From NCBI RefSeq assembly GCF_001269925.1, contig NZ_LHVO01000064.1:62001-126000 (forward strand): 64,000 nt of DNA, read 5' to 3'. This DNA comes from Pseudomonas sp. MIACH. Lineage in GTDB: Bacteria; Pseudomonadota; Gammaproteobacteria; Pseudomonadales; Pseudomonadaceae. Below, one piece after another: positions 17,031 to 25,439 of this stretch. A program made the translations under genes and the position numbers. Under the pieces are notes generated by a model. That model was given only the letters and a program-made list of their open reading frames with translations, made no database searches and was not told where the DNA came from. The stretch's first letter is position 1; the number at the start of each line of letters is the position of its first letter.

Positions 17031-18089
17031 ATGGCCATCATTTCACCCCCTGTCGACCGCGCGCCTTCAGCGCGCAAGCCTGCCGAACGGGACAAGGCGC
17101 ACTTCAGCAACGACGCCCCTGTGCAACACGGCGGGTTTGCCAAAACGTTGCGTATTTTCTGGAACATGCTGTTCAACAAGCCCCGCACCACGCGACCGGT
17201 GGGGGCTATCCCCGTGCAACCGCTGACCCGTGAACAACTGCTTGCAGCTCCTGACCACAGCGTCTTTCGTCTGGGGCATTCCACTGTCTTGCTGAAAATG
17301 CGCGGTAAATTCTGGCTGACCGACCCGGTGTTCGCCGAGCGCGCCTCGCCATTCAGTTGGGCCGGCCCCAAGCGTTTCCACCAGCCACCTATCAGTCTTG
17401 AAGAGCTGCCGCCCCTGGAGGCGGTGATTCTTTCCCACAACCACTACGACCATCTTGATCATAAGGCTGTCGTCCAATTGGCCGACAAGACCCGTTACTT
17501 TCTCGCGCCGCTTGGCGTGGGTGACATTCTGGTCAAGTGGGGCGTTGAGGCCAGCAAGGTTCGCCAGCTGGACTGGTGGCACGGCACCGAGGTGGAGGGT
17601 ATTCGTTTCGTGGCCACACCCGCCCAGCATTTTTCCGGGCGGGGGCTGTTTGATGCCAACCAGACCCTATGGTGTTCCTGGGTGATGATCGACGGCGCGC
17701 GGCGGATCTTTTTCAGCGGCGACACTGGTTACTTCGATGGCTTCAAACGCATCGGCGAACAGTATGGCCCGTTCGATCTGACGTTGATGGAAACCGGTGC
17801 TTACAACGTTGACTGGCCCCATGTGCACATGCAGCCGGAGCAAACCCTGCAAGCGCATATTGACCTCAAGGGCCGCTGGCTGCTGCCGATCCACAACGGT
17901 ACTTTCGACCTGGCGTTCCATGCCTGGCACGAACCCTTCGACCGCATCATGGCGCTGGCGTGGGAGCGCAACGTGTCGATTACCACACCGCCGATGGGTC
18001 AGGCGTTCAGTTTGAATCAGCCTGAGCGTGGGTATGCATGGTGGCTGGAAGTGGAAACCCAGCAAGCGCAAGAGCACCTCGTGAGCTGA
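17031..18089 (+). CDS. MBL-fold metallo-hydrolase, UlaG/NAPE-PLD-like
   Basis: 352 residues. The metal motif SHNHYDHLD (135-143) marks the beta-lactamase superfamily, with further ligands expected at TPAQHFSGRG (near 190) and FSGDTGY (near 228). DPVFAERASPFSWAGPKRF near 98-116 is typical of the RomA/NAPE-PLD-like branch, which acts on phospholipid-like or unknown substrates. No signal peptide is evident. The divergent TetR gene and the operator palindrome suggest inducible expression. Substrate unknown. Confidence 0.88.
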   Translation: MAIISPPVDRAPSARKPAERDKAHFSNDAPVQHGGFAKTLRIFWNMLFNKPRTTRPVGAIPVQPLTREQLLAAPDHSVFRLGHSTVLLKMRGKFWLTDPVFAERASPFSWAGPKRFHQPPISLEELPPLEAVILSHNHYDHLDHKAVVQLADKTRYFLAPLGVGDILVKWGVEASKVRQLDWWHGTEVEGIRFVATPAQHFSGRGLFDANQTLWCSWVMIDGARRIFFSGDTGYFDGFKRIGEQYGPFDLTLMETGAYNVDWPHVHMQPEQTLQAHIDLKGRWLLPIHNGTFDLAFHAWHEPFDRIMALAWERNVSITTPPMGQAFSLNQPERGYAWWLEVETQQAQEHLVS

Positions 18090-18197
18090 TGGCGCAGAGC
18101 CGCGGAGAAAAGGAGTTTGCAAGCTGTTTCCGCTCTGCGACAGGCTCTGGCGAAGGATGCGATGATCCCTGGATAGTGATTTCAGGGGGGCGTTCTG

Positions 18198-18983
18198 ATG
18201 GAAAGCAAAAGCAGCAAATACTTGCGAACGGGGGCGGTTTGCCAGGTGGGCCAGCCTCTGTCTTCGCTCTTGGAGATGAACTGCCCGGAGCCAGCAGGCC
18301 ACCGCCCCTGCTCCGATCAATCGCCCCCCCGCAGTATCGAGTTTGATGTCCATCCCCGCCTTCAAACCTATTCCAACGGTGGTGTCCTGATCCCCGGGTA
18401 TAACGCACCGGCACTTCCCATAAAACCCATGCGTGATCCCTCGTTGACGCTGATTGCCTTGAGCGGTATCGAACCCCAGGCTCCGGTGATGGTGGAGGTG
18501 CCCATGGTGCAGAACAACAACCCCTTTAGCGTCACACAGACGCTGGCCGGCAGGCGCGTGGGTTATGCCGACCGATATGGACGTGGCGATGATCACGAAC
18601 CGATTCAACACCGAGCGCCGTTTATGGCAGCACTGGATGTTCTTCGACGGGCGGGGGTGCAACTGTTGCCCGTGCCGGCACAACGTCTCGACAGAGACCT
18701 CACGCCCGACCTGCACAGTCAAAATGAAATCGATGGGCTTGTGAGTCGATATCGGCTGGATGCCTTGGTGTCGGACAGCGAAAGTGCGGCGTTCCATAGA
18801 GCGTGCTGGAGTGGTTACCCACGGTTTGGCGAGGCGCTCGATGAAGGCTCGACGTTGTGGTTCTACGGGGCGCGATGGTCGAAGGAATCGCTGGCGGCGC
18901 TGGTCCAGGGTTATCGCAATGCCAGTTCCCTGAGGAAGGCACAGCATGGGCTACCTGGGGTGTTGAACAATACTACGCGTTGA
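18198..18983 (+). CDS. Amidase C-terminal-like protein without catalytic domain
   Basis: 261 residues. The C-terminal half (about 115-250) resembles the tail of the amidase encoded just downstream: LAGRRVGYADRYG / LKNKRIGYPATFS, then AALDVLRRAGVQLLPV / KTLEVLRAQGAVLVPV, DALVSDSES / DAVVSDFET, and LWFYGARWSKESLAALVQGY / AYFFGARWTEPTLLAVAHGY. The Ser-Ser-Lys amidase signature is missing, so no amidase activity is expected. The N-terminal ~110 residues are unlike anything I recognise. AGGGGGG precedes the ATG. It may be a decayed or repurposed paralog, or a partner subunit. Confidence 0.7.
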   Translation: MESKSSKYLRTGAVCQVGQPLSSLLEMNCPEPAGHRPCSDQSPPRSIEFDVHPRLQTYSNGGVLIPGYNAPALPIKPMRDPSLTLIALSGIEPQAPVMVEVPMVQNNNPFSVTQTLAGRRVGYADRYGRGDDHEPIQHRAPFMAALDVLRRAGVQLLPVPAQRLDRDLTPDLHSQNEIDGLVSRYRLDALVSDSESAAFHRACWSGYPRFGEALDEGSTLWFYGARWSKESLAALVQGYRNASSLRKAQHGLPGVLNNTTR

Positions 18984-19084
18984 ACTGCCGACGTCGTGCT
19001 GGAAGGGGGGAGGGAAGTTTTTAGACTGGCGCACCGCTCAATGGTGGTCCTTCGTCACTTCTTACTCTTCCCCCGAGGTGGTTC

Positions 19085-20590
19085 ATGTTTGGTATTGGTT
19101 ATGGTGTGAATGCGTTTGTCAGCCACGCGGCGTCTTGGATGGGGCGGCAGTTGACCGCCGACACCTCCAAACCGGTTCCGCCGGGAACGGAATATGCCAG
19201 TGTTCACGAGCTCAGTGAACAAATGGCCAGGCCAGGCGGGCTCACATCGGAAGATCTGGTCACCTTCCTGCAGGCGCGCATTCGCAAACGCGACCCTGGA
19301 TTAAACGCCATCATCGAACTCAACCCTCAAGCGCTGGAGATTGCTCGCGAGCTGGATCGCGAACGCGCCAGCGGCAAGGTGCGAGGACCGCTGCACGGCA
19401 TTCCCGTACTCATCAAGGACAATATCGAGACGGGCGACACCCAGCAAACCAGCGCAGGCGCCTTTGGATTGGTGGGGGCTGCGGCGATCAAGGACGCATT
19501 TATCGTCGAACGCCTGCGTGAGCAAGGCGCAGTGATCCTGGGTAAAACCAACCTGACCGAACTGGCCGGCTTTCGCGGCAGCCCCGACGGCTTCAGCCAG
19601 CGGGGCGGGCAAACGCGCAACCCCCATCACGCGGATGCACCGGTGGGAGGGTCAAGCTCGGGCTCAGCCGTCGCGGTCGCCGCTGGTTTGGCGCCCTTGG
19701 CCGTCGGCACCGAAACCAATGGCTCGATCATGGTCCCGGCGGCGTTTAACGGAGTGGTTGGTTTCAAGCCGAGCGTGGGTTTGTTGAGCCGCAGCGGCAT
19801 CATTCCTGCCAGTCATCGACAGGACACGCCGGGGCCGATGACGCGCTCGGTGTTTGATGCCGCGTTGTTGCTCAACGCCATGTCGGGCAGCGATCCTCAG
19901 GATTCAGCCAATGTGGATGCTCCCAAGGGTATCGACTACACAGCGTTGCTCAAGCCTGGCGCCTTGAAGAATAAGCGTATTGGTTATCCCGCGACCTTTT
20001 CCGCGAATGGCGAAAACCTGCCGGTGGACAATAGCCCTCAATTTCAAAAAACGCTGGAAGTGCTTCGCGCACAAGGTGCAGTGCTGGTACCGGTGAACGT
20101 GCGGTTGGCGGATGCATCACGGTATGGCGAGCTATTGTTTGCTGATGTGAAGAGCGAGTTGAATGATTACCTGGGCAAGCGCGCAGGGTTGCCGGTCAAG
20201 TCAGTTTCCGAGTTGATCGCGTTCAATGAAAAGCGCGATGGCAGCGACACCGACCACCAGCCGCTGCTCAAGGAAATCGACGCATCCACCCTGACATCCG
20301 AGGAGCGCAACCCGCTATGGGGCGCGCTTATCGAGGATTTCCGCAGCACAGTGGATGAGCTGATTGACGGGGAAACACTTGATGCAGTGGTGTCGGATTT
20401 TGAAACGAACAGCTATTTCGCGGTCGCAGTAGCCGGTTATCCAGGGATCTCGGTACCTTCCGGCAAAGACGAGCGCGGCGTGCCGGGCAGTGCATACTTC
20501 TTTGGTGCCCGCTGGACCGAACCTACGCTGCTGGCCGTAGCCCATGGCTACGAGGAGGCCGCGAAGGCAGGTTCCAGGACCGGGCATTGA
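19085..20590 (+). CDS. Amidase, amidase-signature (GatA-like) family
   Basis: 501 residues. The amidase signature is complete: HGIPVLIKDNIETGD (Lys111), GGSSSGSAVAVAAG (Ser190-192 loop) and TETNGSIMVPA (nucleophile Ser214). These enzymes hydrolyse linear amides; the length and sequence resemble the general amidases found beside peptide or nitrile genes rather than GatA, and no gatB or gatC is present. The first ~30 residues (with SHAASWMG) could be a weak membrane anchor but are not a clear signal peptide. AGGTGG precedes the ATG. Upstream lies a protein resembling its own C-terminus. Confidence 0.9.
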   Translation: MFGIGYGVNAFVSHAASWMGRQLTADTSKPVPPGTEYASVHELSEQMARPGGLTSEDLVTFLQARIRKRDPGLNAIIELNPQALEIARELDRERASGKVRGPLHGIPVLIKDNIETGDTQQTSAGAFGLVGAAAIKDAFIVERLREQGAVILGKTNLTELAGFRGSPDGFSQRGGQTRNPHHADAPVGGSSSGSAVAVAAGLAPLAVGTETNGSIMVPAAFNGVVGFKPSVGLLSRSGIIPASHRQDTPGPMTRSVFDAALLLNAMSGSDPQDSANVDAPKGIDYTALLKPGALKNKRIGYPATFSANGENLPVDNSPQFQKTLEVLRAQGAVLVPVNVRLADASRYGELLFADVKSELNDYLGKRAGLPVKSVSELIAFNEKRDGSDTDHQPLLKEIDASTLTSEERNPLWGALIEDFRSTVDELIDGETLDAVVSDFETNSYFAVAVAGYPGISVPSGKDERGVPGSAYFFGARWTEPTLLAVAHGYEEAAKAGSRTGH

Positions 20591-20669
20591 GCAATAGGCG
20601 GCTGTTGGCGTTTACAAACTCAAGGGCCGCCGCCTCCTGGATATACACTCACTGCCATGGAGGGAAGCC

Positions 20670-21227
20670 ATGGCCTATAAAATTCATATCCTCGGTGCTG
20701 CTGGGGCAGGCACTAGCACCTTGGGCAGGGCCTTGGCAGAACGTCTGAACGTCGCTTACTTCGATGCCGACGACTTCTACTGGCAGCAAACCGAGGTTCC
20801 CTTCAGCGCTGCCCGGCCCAAGGATGAACGCATCCGCCAGCTGCAGGAACAGACCGCCGGACTGGAAGGCTGGGTGTTGTCCGGTTCACTGTGCGGCTGG
20901 GGCGACCCGATGATCGCGCAGTTCACCCACGTGGTGTTCCTGCGCCTCCACCCGCAGGTACGCCTGCAGCGCCTGCGCATGAGGGAAGTGCAACGCTACG
21001 GGGTTGAAATCCTGGAAGGTGGCAGCCGCTACGATAACAGCGTTGCCTTCCTGGCCTGGGCCGCACGTTACGACGACGGCAACCACAGCCTACGCAGCTT
21101 GCGTCGGCATGAAACCTGGTTGGCGGCGCTGGCCTGTCCGGTGATCCGGTTGGACTCTACGCACCATTCGGCTGAGGCGTTGGTGAATCAATTGATGCCA
21201 CTGTTGAGCCCATCAGCCGCGAAATAA
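20670..21227 (+). CDS. P-loop adenylate-kinase-like protein
   Basis: 185 residues. The N-terminus has a Walker A of the nucleotide-kinase type (GAAGAGTSTLGRALAE, 9-24), with Thr in place of the usual Lys-Ser order: GAGTST lacks the invariant Lys of GxxGxGK. FDADDFYW near 31 and the LID-like region near 100-130 fit the adenylate-kinase-like family often annotated as AAA ATPases. The substrate is unknown. GGAGGGAAGCC precedes the ATG. Its 3' end overlaps the convergent XRE gene by 71 bases. Confidence 0.75.
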   Translation: MAYKIHILGAAGAGTSTLGRALAERLNVAYFDADDFYWQQTEVPFSAARPKDERIRQLQEQTAGLEGWVLSGSLCGWGDPMIAQFTHVVFLRLHPQVRLQRLRMREVQRYGVEILEGGSRYDNSVAFLAWAARYDDGNHSLRSLRRHETWLAALACPVIRLDSTHHSAEALVNQLMPLLSPSAAK

Positions 21228-21537
21228 TACTTGGGGCAGCGGGTTCGGTTGGGGAGGTGGTGAATCGCCGCACGCTCATGCCCCACCCCGGCGCAAACCC
21301 CGGGAAAAATACCAACCCTTCAGCCTCCAACCGAAACGCCAATGCCAGACGGGTTTCATCACCCACGTCGCCCTGGCTTTCAAACTGTTGGATGGCATCC
21401 ACCGTCACACCCGCCTGGCGGGCCAGCTCTTCGCGGCTCCAGCCCAACATCGTGCGGGCCTGTACGCTGTGTTTGGCGGTGAATTGATGCAGGACGATCT
21501 GCTGTTCTACGAAAGAGCTCATTGCCAGAGAGGACAT
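21157..21537 (-). CDS. XRE-family helix-turn-helix regulator with a LexA-like promoter site
   Basis: 126 residues from the ATG at 21537. The helix-turn-helix lies near residues 28-62 (ARTMLGWSREELARQAGVTVDAIQQFE). The C-terminal part carries RLALAFRLEAEGLVFFPGFAP and then a low-complexity tail. Earlier in-frame starts would add a non-conserved stretch that crosses the promoter. A near-consensus LexA box lies 40 bases upstream in the presumed -35/-10 spacer. The 3' end overlaps the opposing kinase gene. Target genes are unknown. Confidence 0.75.
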   Translation of the reverse strand: MSSLAMSSFVEQQIVLHQFTAKHSVQARTMLGWSREELARQAGVTVDAIQQFESQGDVGDETRLALAFRLEAEGLVFFPGFAPGWGMSVRRFTTSPTEPAAPSIISRLMGSTVASIDSPTPQPNGA

Positions 21538-21574
21538 GGGGTTTCTCCAGGATTCGACGGGGGAGGGCAAACTA

Positions 21575-21594
21575 TACTGTGTTTTTGTACAGTT
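21575..21594 (-). promoter_or_regulatory. LexA (SOS) box candidate
   Basis: On the minus strand the site reads AACTGTACAAAAACACAGTA. It fits CTG-N10-CAG and matches the ACTGTA...ACAGTA ends of the LexA consensus. It lies directly upstream of a -10-like TATAGT for the XRE gene, so LexA binding would block the promoter. Confidence 0.6.
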
Positions 21595-21631
21595 GTTTTG
21601 ACCGCTCATCAACTGGATTTTTATCGACCCG

Positions 21632-22579
21632 CTATTCCAACCCCGGCGCCTCACGAATGATCAGATGATCCAGGTTCTCGATATTCGCGCTGAACACCCC
21701 GAACGTCTGCTCGGGGTTCTTCTTGCTGGGCACCTGTTTCAATTCCGGCGTGACCCCATAGAAGAAACAATACAACGCCCGTTCACTGTCCGCCGCCGCC
21801 CTGATCTGCTCCAGGAACGCCTTGCGCTTGCGGTAGTTCTCGATGAGCTTTTTGCTCAGGTAGACGTTGACCGAGTAGGGCTTTTTGTCGAGCCATACTT
21901 TCTTTTCGAAGTCGATGCGAAAGCTGCTGGTGTAGTCCTTGATCGCTTTGATCTTGCCCCAGTAGATCAAACCCTTGTTGTCTTGCAGGTATTCGATCTT
22001 CTTGAAAAACGTCGAGTAAGTCGCGGTGTGCTCGCCGATCTTCAACGGCATGCTTTTGAGCTTTTCCTTGTCGTCGATGTTCGACACGTAACATTCCACC
22101 GGGTGGGCGAACACGCTGGTCTTGTCCGGGGTGGTGTCGCTCGAACTGACAGATTCGCCGCTGCGGCTTGAAGGTGTTTTCGCTGAATCTTGTGGGACCA
22201 ATCCCTCGGTGCCGACCACCGCGGTTTTACGCTCGTACGTACGACGGGTCAGGACAAATTCCGATGGGAAATTGTCCTCACGCTCATCGTCGTTTTCGCC
22301 TGCTGCACCCTTGTGGAGGCTGGCATAGCGGCAGCCGTCGATATGCCGGGTGCTCGGTGTGTTTTTGAAGTGCGGGGTGCGCTGGTAGTTGACGTTCTTG
22401 GCGTTGAACGTGCTCAGCACATTGCCTGCTTCAAAGGCAGCGCGACAGGCATCGTTGGGACAGAGGAAACTGTCCTTGTCGGAGTCGAAGGTGTTGGTTT
22501 CGTCGAAATTCAGGTCTCGCACGTCATAGATCGACAGCTTGTCGTCGAGACTCAGGCTGTAGGCCGTGTCGAATTTCAT
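21632..22579 (-). CDS. Hypothetical protein with CoiA-like zinc motif
   Basis: 315 residues; I do not recognise the family as a whole. Near the N-terminus, FLCPNDAC (Cys40, Cys45) is followed by PHFKNTPSTRHIDGC (His70, His79, Cys83), a pattern like the CP-C...HF-H zinc-binding region found at the N-terminus of CoiA-type proteins and other nuclease-linked proteins. The middle (about 125-160) is Ser/Thr-rich and probably disordered; the C-terminal half is Lys-rich and soluble. Base composition is more AT-rich than the neighbours, which suggests horizontal transfer. A perfect 14-base palindrome lies 25 bases before the ATG. Confidence 0.65.
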   Translation of the reverse strand: MKFDTAYSLSLDDKLSIYDVRDLNFDETNTFDSDKDSFLCPNDACRAAFEAGNVLSTFNAKNVNYQRTPHFKNTPSTRHIDGCRYASLHKGAAGENDDEREDNFPSEFVLTRRTYERKTAVVGTEGLVPQDSAKTPSSRSGESVSSSDTTPDKTSVFAHPVECYVSNIDDKEKLKSMPLKIGEHTATYSTFFKKIEYLQDNKGLIYWGKIKAIKDYTSSFRIDFEKKVWLDKKPYSVNVYLSKKLIENYRKRKAFLEQIRAAADSERALYCFFYGVTPELKQVPSKKNPEQTFGVFSANIENLDHLIIREAPGLE

Positions 22580-22603
22580 GGGGCTCGGGTCCGTGAGAGG
22601 TTT

Positions 22604-22617
22604 CGCTATTAATAGCG
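22604..22617. promoter_or_regulatory. Perfect 14-base palindrome
   Basis: CGCTATTAATAGCG lies between the hypothetical zinc-motif gene (start 22579) and the LysR remnant. It could be an operator or, in RNA, a short hairpin. No protein is known to bind it. Confidence 0.45.
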
Positions 22618-22620
22618 GGA

Positions 22621-22893
22621 ACCCACGTAAATATCAGCAAGAACCTGCAACCCGCCTCAGCCTCGCAGGTTGAAGCGGTCGCCATCCTTGTGCTGACCGG
22701 CCGGTTTATCGGCTTCCTGCCCGAGCACTACGCCGCATCGCTCGTAAGGGAAGGGCGCCTGCGCGCACTGTGCCCGGATCATGTTCACCTGAGCACCGCG
22801 TTCAACCTGATCCTGCGCCACAACGCGCCAAGAAGCCCGCTGGTAAAAGCCTTTGCCACTGCCCTGGGCGTAAATCTCAAAGCCACCACATAA
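22621..22893 (+). pseudogene. LysR regulator remnant (effector-domain C-terminus)
   Basis: Open from about 22621 to a TAA at 22893, with the typical LysR tail: SQVEAVAILVLTGRFIGFLPEHYA, then VREGRLRAL and a C-terminal helix (key IGFLPEHYA near the middle). There is no helix-turn-helix, no plausible start and no upstream part of the effector domain. It looks like the 3' end of a LysR gene whose front was replaced when the neighbouring accessory genes arrived. Not expected to be functional. Confidence 0.72.
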
Positions 22894-23007
22894 ACCACTC
22901 GCCGAACACAGATCAAGGGGCTGAAAAAGGTCAAATGTGGGAGGTGTCGAGCTTTAGCGAGGCTGCGATGGGATCACCTCGATCCCCCGCCAACCCCACC
23001 AGCCGCA

Positions 23008-23667
23008 TCACCGCTGCAACCGAGCCCGCTTTTTCTTCTTCGCATGAAAATGCCGAAAATGCGCATCCTGTGCCGCCGCTAACAACTCCCGATCCCCACG
23101 CGTATCGCCCCAGGCCCGCAGCCGATACTCGCCCAAATCGCCATACACCGCTTCAAGCCGCAGCACCTTATTCTCACACCGGCAGTTATTCCCGGTGAGC
23201 TTGCCGGTCAACACCCCGTCGACCACCTCAAGCTCAGTGCCAATCAACTTGATCCCAAGCCGATCGGCAAACGGCTGCAGCACCAACGCCGGCGACGCCG
23301 AACACAGCGTCACCACCGCCCCCGAGCCCAGCTCCTGCTCCACCGACAGCACCCCGGCCGGACGCATCAACCGTGCCCAATTGCGCTGGCAATACTCCTC
23401 GGCCTTCTGCTGCACCCACGCCTTCTCCACCCCGGTCATAAAGGTGCGGATCAACTGCGCCTTCAACTCATCCCGGCTGATCTGCCGCACCAAAAAGCGC
23501 AGCCCAGGCACGGCCAGTTTGACCATCCGGCCATAAAACTCGCCGGTGCCAAAGGCAAACTTGAGGAAGGGCACGAAACTGTCGTGGTGGGTCAGGGTGC
23601 CGTCGAAGTCAAAGACGGAGAGTACTTTGGCATCCACAGGGCCGGCTTCGAGCATGTCTGGGTTCAC
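23008..23667 (-). CDS. HAD-IB family hydrolase
   Basis: 219 residues. HAD motif I is FDFDGTLTHHDS (Asp19 nucleophile region, FDFDGT) and motif II is TLCSASPA near residue 120; a GDTRGDRELL segment near 190 supplies motif III/IV. The subfamily IB pattern suggests a phosphoserine-phosphatase-like or lipid phosphatase enzyme; the substrate cannot be named. The C-terminus ends in a lysine/arginine cluster (HAKKKKRARLQR). Its neighbours differ in character, so it may belong to the core genome at the edge of the accessory block. Confidence 0.85.
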   Translation of the reverse strand: MNPDMLEAGPVDAKVLSVFDFDGTLTHHDSFVPFLKFAFGTGEFYGRMVKLAVPGLRFLVRQISRDELKAQLIRTFMTGVEKAWVQQKAEEYCQRNWARLMRPAGVLSVEQELGSGAVVTLCSASPALVLQPFADRLGIKLIGTELEVVDGVLTGKLTGNNCRCENKVLRLEAVYGDLGEYRLRAWGDTRGDRELLAAAQDAHFRHFHAKKKKRARLQR

Positions 23668-23727
23668 GGGTTGGCCTCGGTCCTATCTAGTATTTTTTGA
23701 GCGTGCATCAGGTGTGACAGCAGGAGT

Positions 23728-24444
23728 CTACTCCCGTGCCAATCTTCCGACCTTGGCGTAAAGCCCCTCGGTGAAAGCCTCCCGGTCACTCGACCGGTGA
23801 CAACGCTGATGGCAATTGGGGCACAAGGCTACAGCATTGGTGATGCGATCCGAACCCTTCTGGGCCAGGTGCTTGACGTGATGTACTTCAAGGAATGGCT
23901 GGCCATCGTCTAGATTAAACGGCGCAAACAACCCACAACCCTCGCAAATACCTGCCGCTTGCTGGCGTACCCAGGCCCGTACTTCCGGGTCGCGTACGTA
24001 GGATGTACTGGTTGTACTGACTTGTTGGGGGGCCGCGATGCCTTCGGGCTTGGTCTTGATAGGTTTGCTTTGAAGCTTTGCAGCACGCTGCTCCAGTAGC
24101 CCTTCATCAAACGTTGGGGCGTTGTCTTGAGATTCAACGATGCCCCGCTGCGCAAGTATCCGAATGATACGAGAGACGATTCCCGAGCCGACATTGTTTG
24201 CAGCTGTGTAACCAGCAATAGGTTTCTGATTCAGCGTCTCAAATACGGCAGAAATATTGCGCATACGATAGTCGACTGACGCAGATGACCTAGCGCTCAG
24301 CGCACCGACGCGTAAAAGCTCATGTTCGACTGATTTTTTATATGGCTGGCCAGCGTCCTCCAGCTTCAACATCCTGAGATAAGCATCAACGGAAGCTTCA
24401 AGCTCCTCATCGCTCCATCCGGTATTACCTTTTTGCGTATCCAT
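23728..24444 (-). CDS. HNH endonuclease, McrA-like
   Basis: 238 residues. The C-terminus is a complete HNH domain: CEGCGLFAPF (zinc pair), LEVHHVKHLAQKGSD (catalytic HH), NAVALCPNCHQRCH (about 165-220). The N-terminal ~110 residues (SDEELEASVDAYLRML, then YRMRNISAVF) look like the recognition domain found in some McrA-type or solitary HNH nucleases. It could be a type IV restriction enzyme acting on modified DNA, by inference. The gene is more AT-rich than its neighbours, which points to transfer. No methylase is nearby. Confidence 0.82.
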   Translation of the reverse strand: MDTQKGNTGWSDEELEASVDAYLRMLKLEDAGQPYKKSVEHELLRVGALSARSSASVDYRMRNISAVFETLNQKPIAGYTAANNVGSGIVSRIIRILAQRGIVESQDNAPTFDEGLLEQRAAKLQSKPIKTKPEGIAAPQQVSTTSTSYVRDPEVRAWVRQQAAGICEGCGLFAPFNLDDGQPFLEVHHVKHLAQKGSDRITNAVALCPNCHQRCHRSSDREAFTEGLYAKVGRLARE

Positions 24445-24543
24445 ACAGCCGCCGAGGGTAGAAAACCCTCGGACGATACTGAGTAGCCATTATTGCGTCT
24501 ACGAAATTTCCTACGCATTGGTAGGATTCGGCGGTCGTCCGCC

Positions 24544-25122
24544 TTAGTAGATTCGCTGCTTCATTCGGAAAGGTTGAGTGACCTTGCGCCACCACGGAGT
24601 CCTTGCTGACTCTTTCCGATAGGTTCGATTGACCAATAGATATGGCATATCTCGAAGGCGAATCCAGCCTTCATCCTGCCAATGCAGCAGGTTCAGCGAC
24701 ATCTCCGGCCAGTCCAACATGCTCAGTAGCGGTCGCTCCACCGTCCGGGGCTGACGCTCGTCGCGCAAAGTCGGGACGACTTCATGAGTAAGCCAGCTCC
24801 GTAACAGTCTGTTTTCTGGAGCGTAGTGATAGACCAGCAGTGCATATGCACCGGACTCGCTGATCATCAGCATTTCTTCCGGTTGACCGTGGAACAGTAA
24901 CTTCAGGTATTGCCGTTGATCGTCATCAAGTTTACGAGTCGTTCGATCATCCAAGCAGTAACCCATCAAGCGCCCGAGGTCGCGCGCGCAAAACCATGGT
25001 TGGTTTTCTAAAAGGAGGGCGTGTAGAGGAAGATGATGTCTGGTGAACACGACGGCAATAGACGGCTCAGGCATTACTGCATTCTTGGCCGCCGGTAAGT
25101 CGAGCAGATATTGGTTAGGCAT
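24544..25122 (-). CDS. BRO-N domain protein (phage antirepressor-like)
   Basis: 192 residues. A BRO-N type domain spans about 20-125: VVFTRHHLPLHALLLENQPWFCARDLGRLMGY, then SESGAYALLVYHYAPENRLLRSWLTHEVVPTLR (key WFCARDLGRLM and WLTHEVVPTLR). BRO-N domains bind DNA and are common in phages and viruses. The remaining C-terminus has no recognised domain. An internal Met at residue 17 is an equally good start. No other phage gene is adjacent, so it is probably a domesticated or remnant gene. Confidence 0.8.
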   Translation of the reverse strand: MPNQYLLDLPAAKNAVMPEPSIAVVFTRHHLPLHALLLENQPWFCARDLGRLMGYCLDDRTTRKLDDDQRQYLKLLFHGQPEEMLMISESGAYALLVYHYAPENRLLRSWLTHEVVPTLRDERQPRTVERPLLSMLDWPEMSLNLLHWQDEGWIRLRDMPYLLVNRTYRKESARTPWWRKVTQPFRMKQRIY

Positions 25123-25394
25123 TTCCTATGACCTCTACGTGATTTTCAGGAGGGCCAGGGCCCAACGTAGAGAGCGGATTCAAGAAACTCCAACAGGCAT
25201 TGTCCTTAGTGCAGCATCATGTCCCCATGACCAAAGATCAGGCGGATTTCTGCTGTGCAATCAGGGCTAGCGGCTACGTTGGGCGTTTCTTAGGCACCGG
25301 CGGACGAGGCTATCAGTATCGAAGTTCGCATCAATCATTTTGTGGATGATCCTTGCGTAAGACAGTTCCTATTCAGATCATGAGCGCATAAAAA
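25123..25394. other. Intergenic stretch with an 11-base inverted repeat
   Basis: No convincing gene is visible. GCCCAACGTAG (25160-25170) and its inverse CTACGTTGGGC (25274-25284) bracket about 100 bases, which could be the ends of a small decayed element. A possible 40-codon frame starts at 25227 but has no recognisable product. Confidence 0.4.
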
Positions 25395-25415
25395 AGCCCT
25401 GAACAAGTCAGGGCT
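25395..25415 (-). terminator. Terminator of nrdB
   Basis: AGCCCTGA / TCAGGGCT with a 5-base loop, followed on the minus strand by a T run. It lies about 25 bases after the nrdB stop. Confidence 0.88.
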
Positions 25416-25439
25416 TCTCAAGGTTGCTTAACTTGGAAA

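Noticed and set aside
21100..25200. Complete prophage or integrative element
   Set aside because: No integrase, attachment repeats, structural genes or transposase were seen; only single phage-like or nuclease genes.
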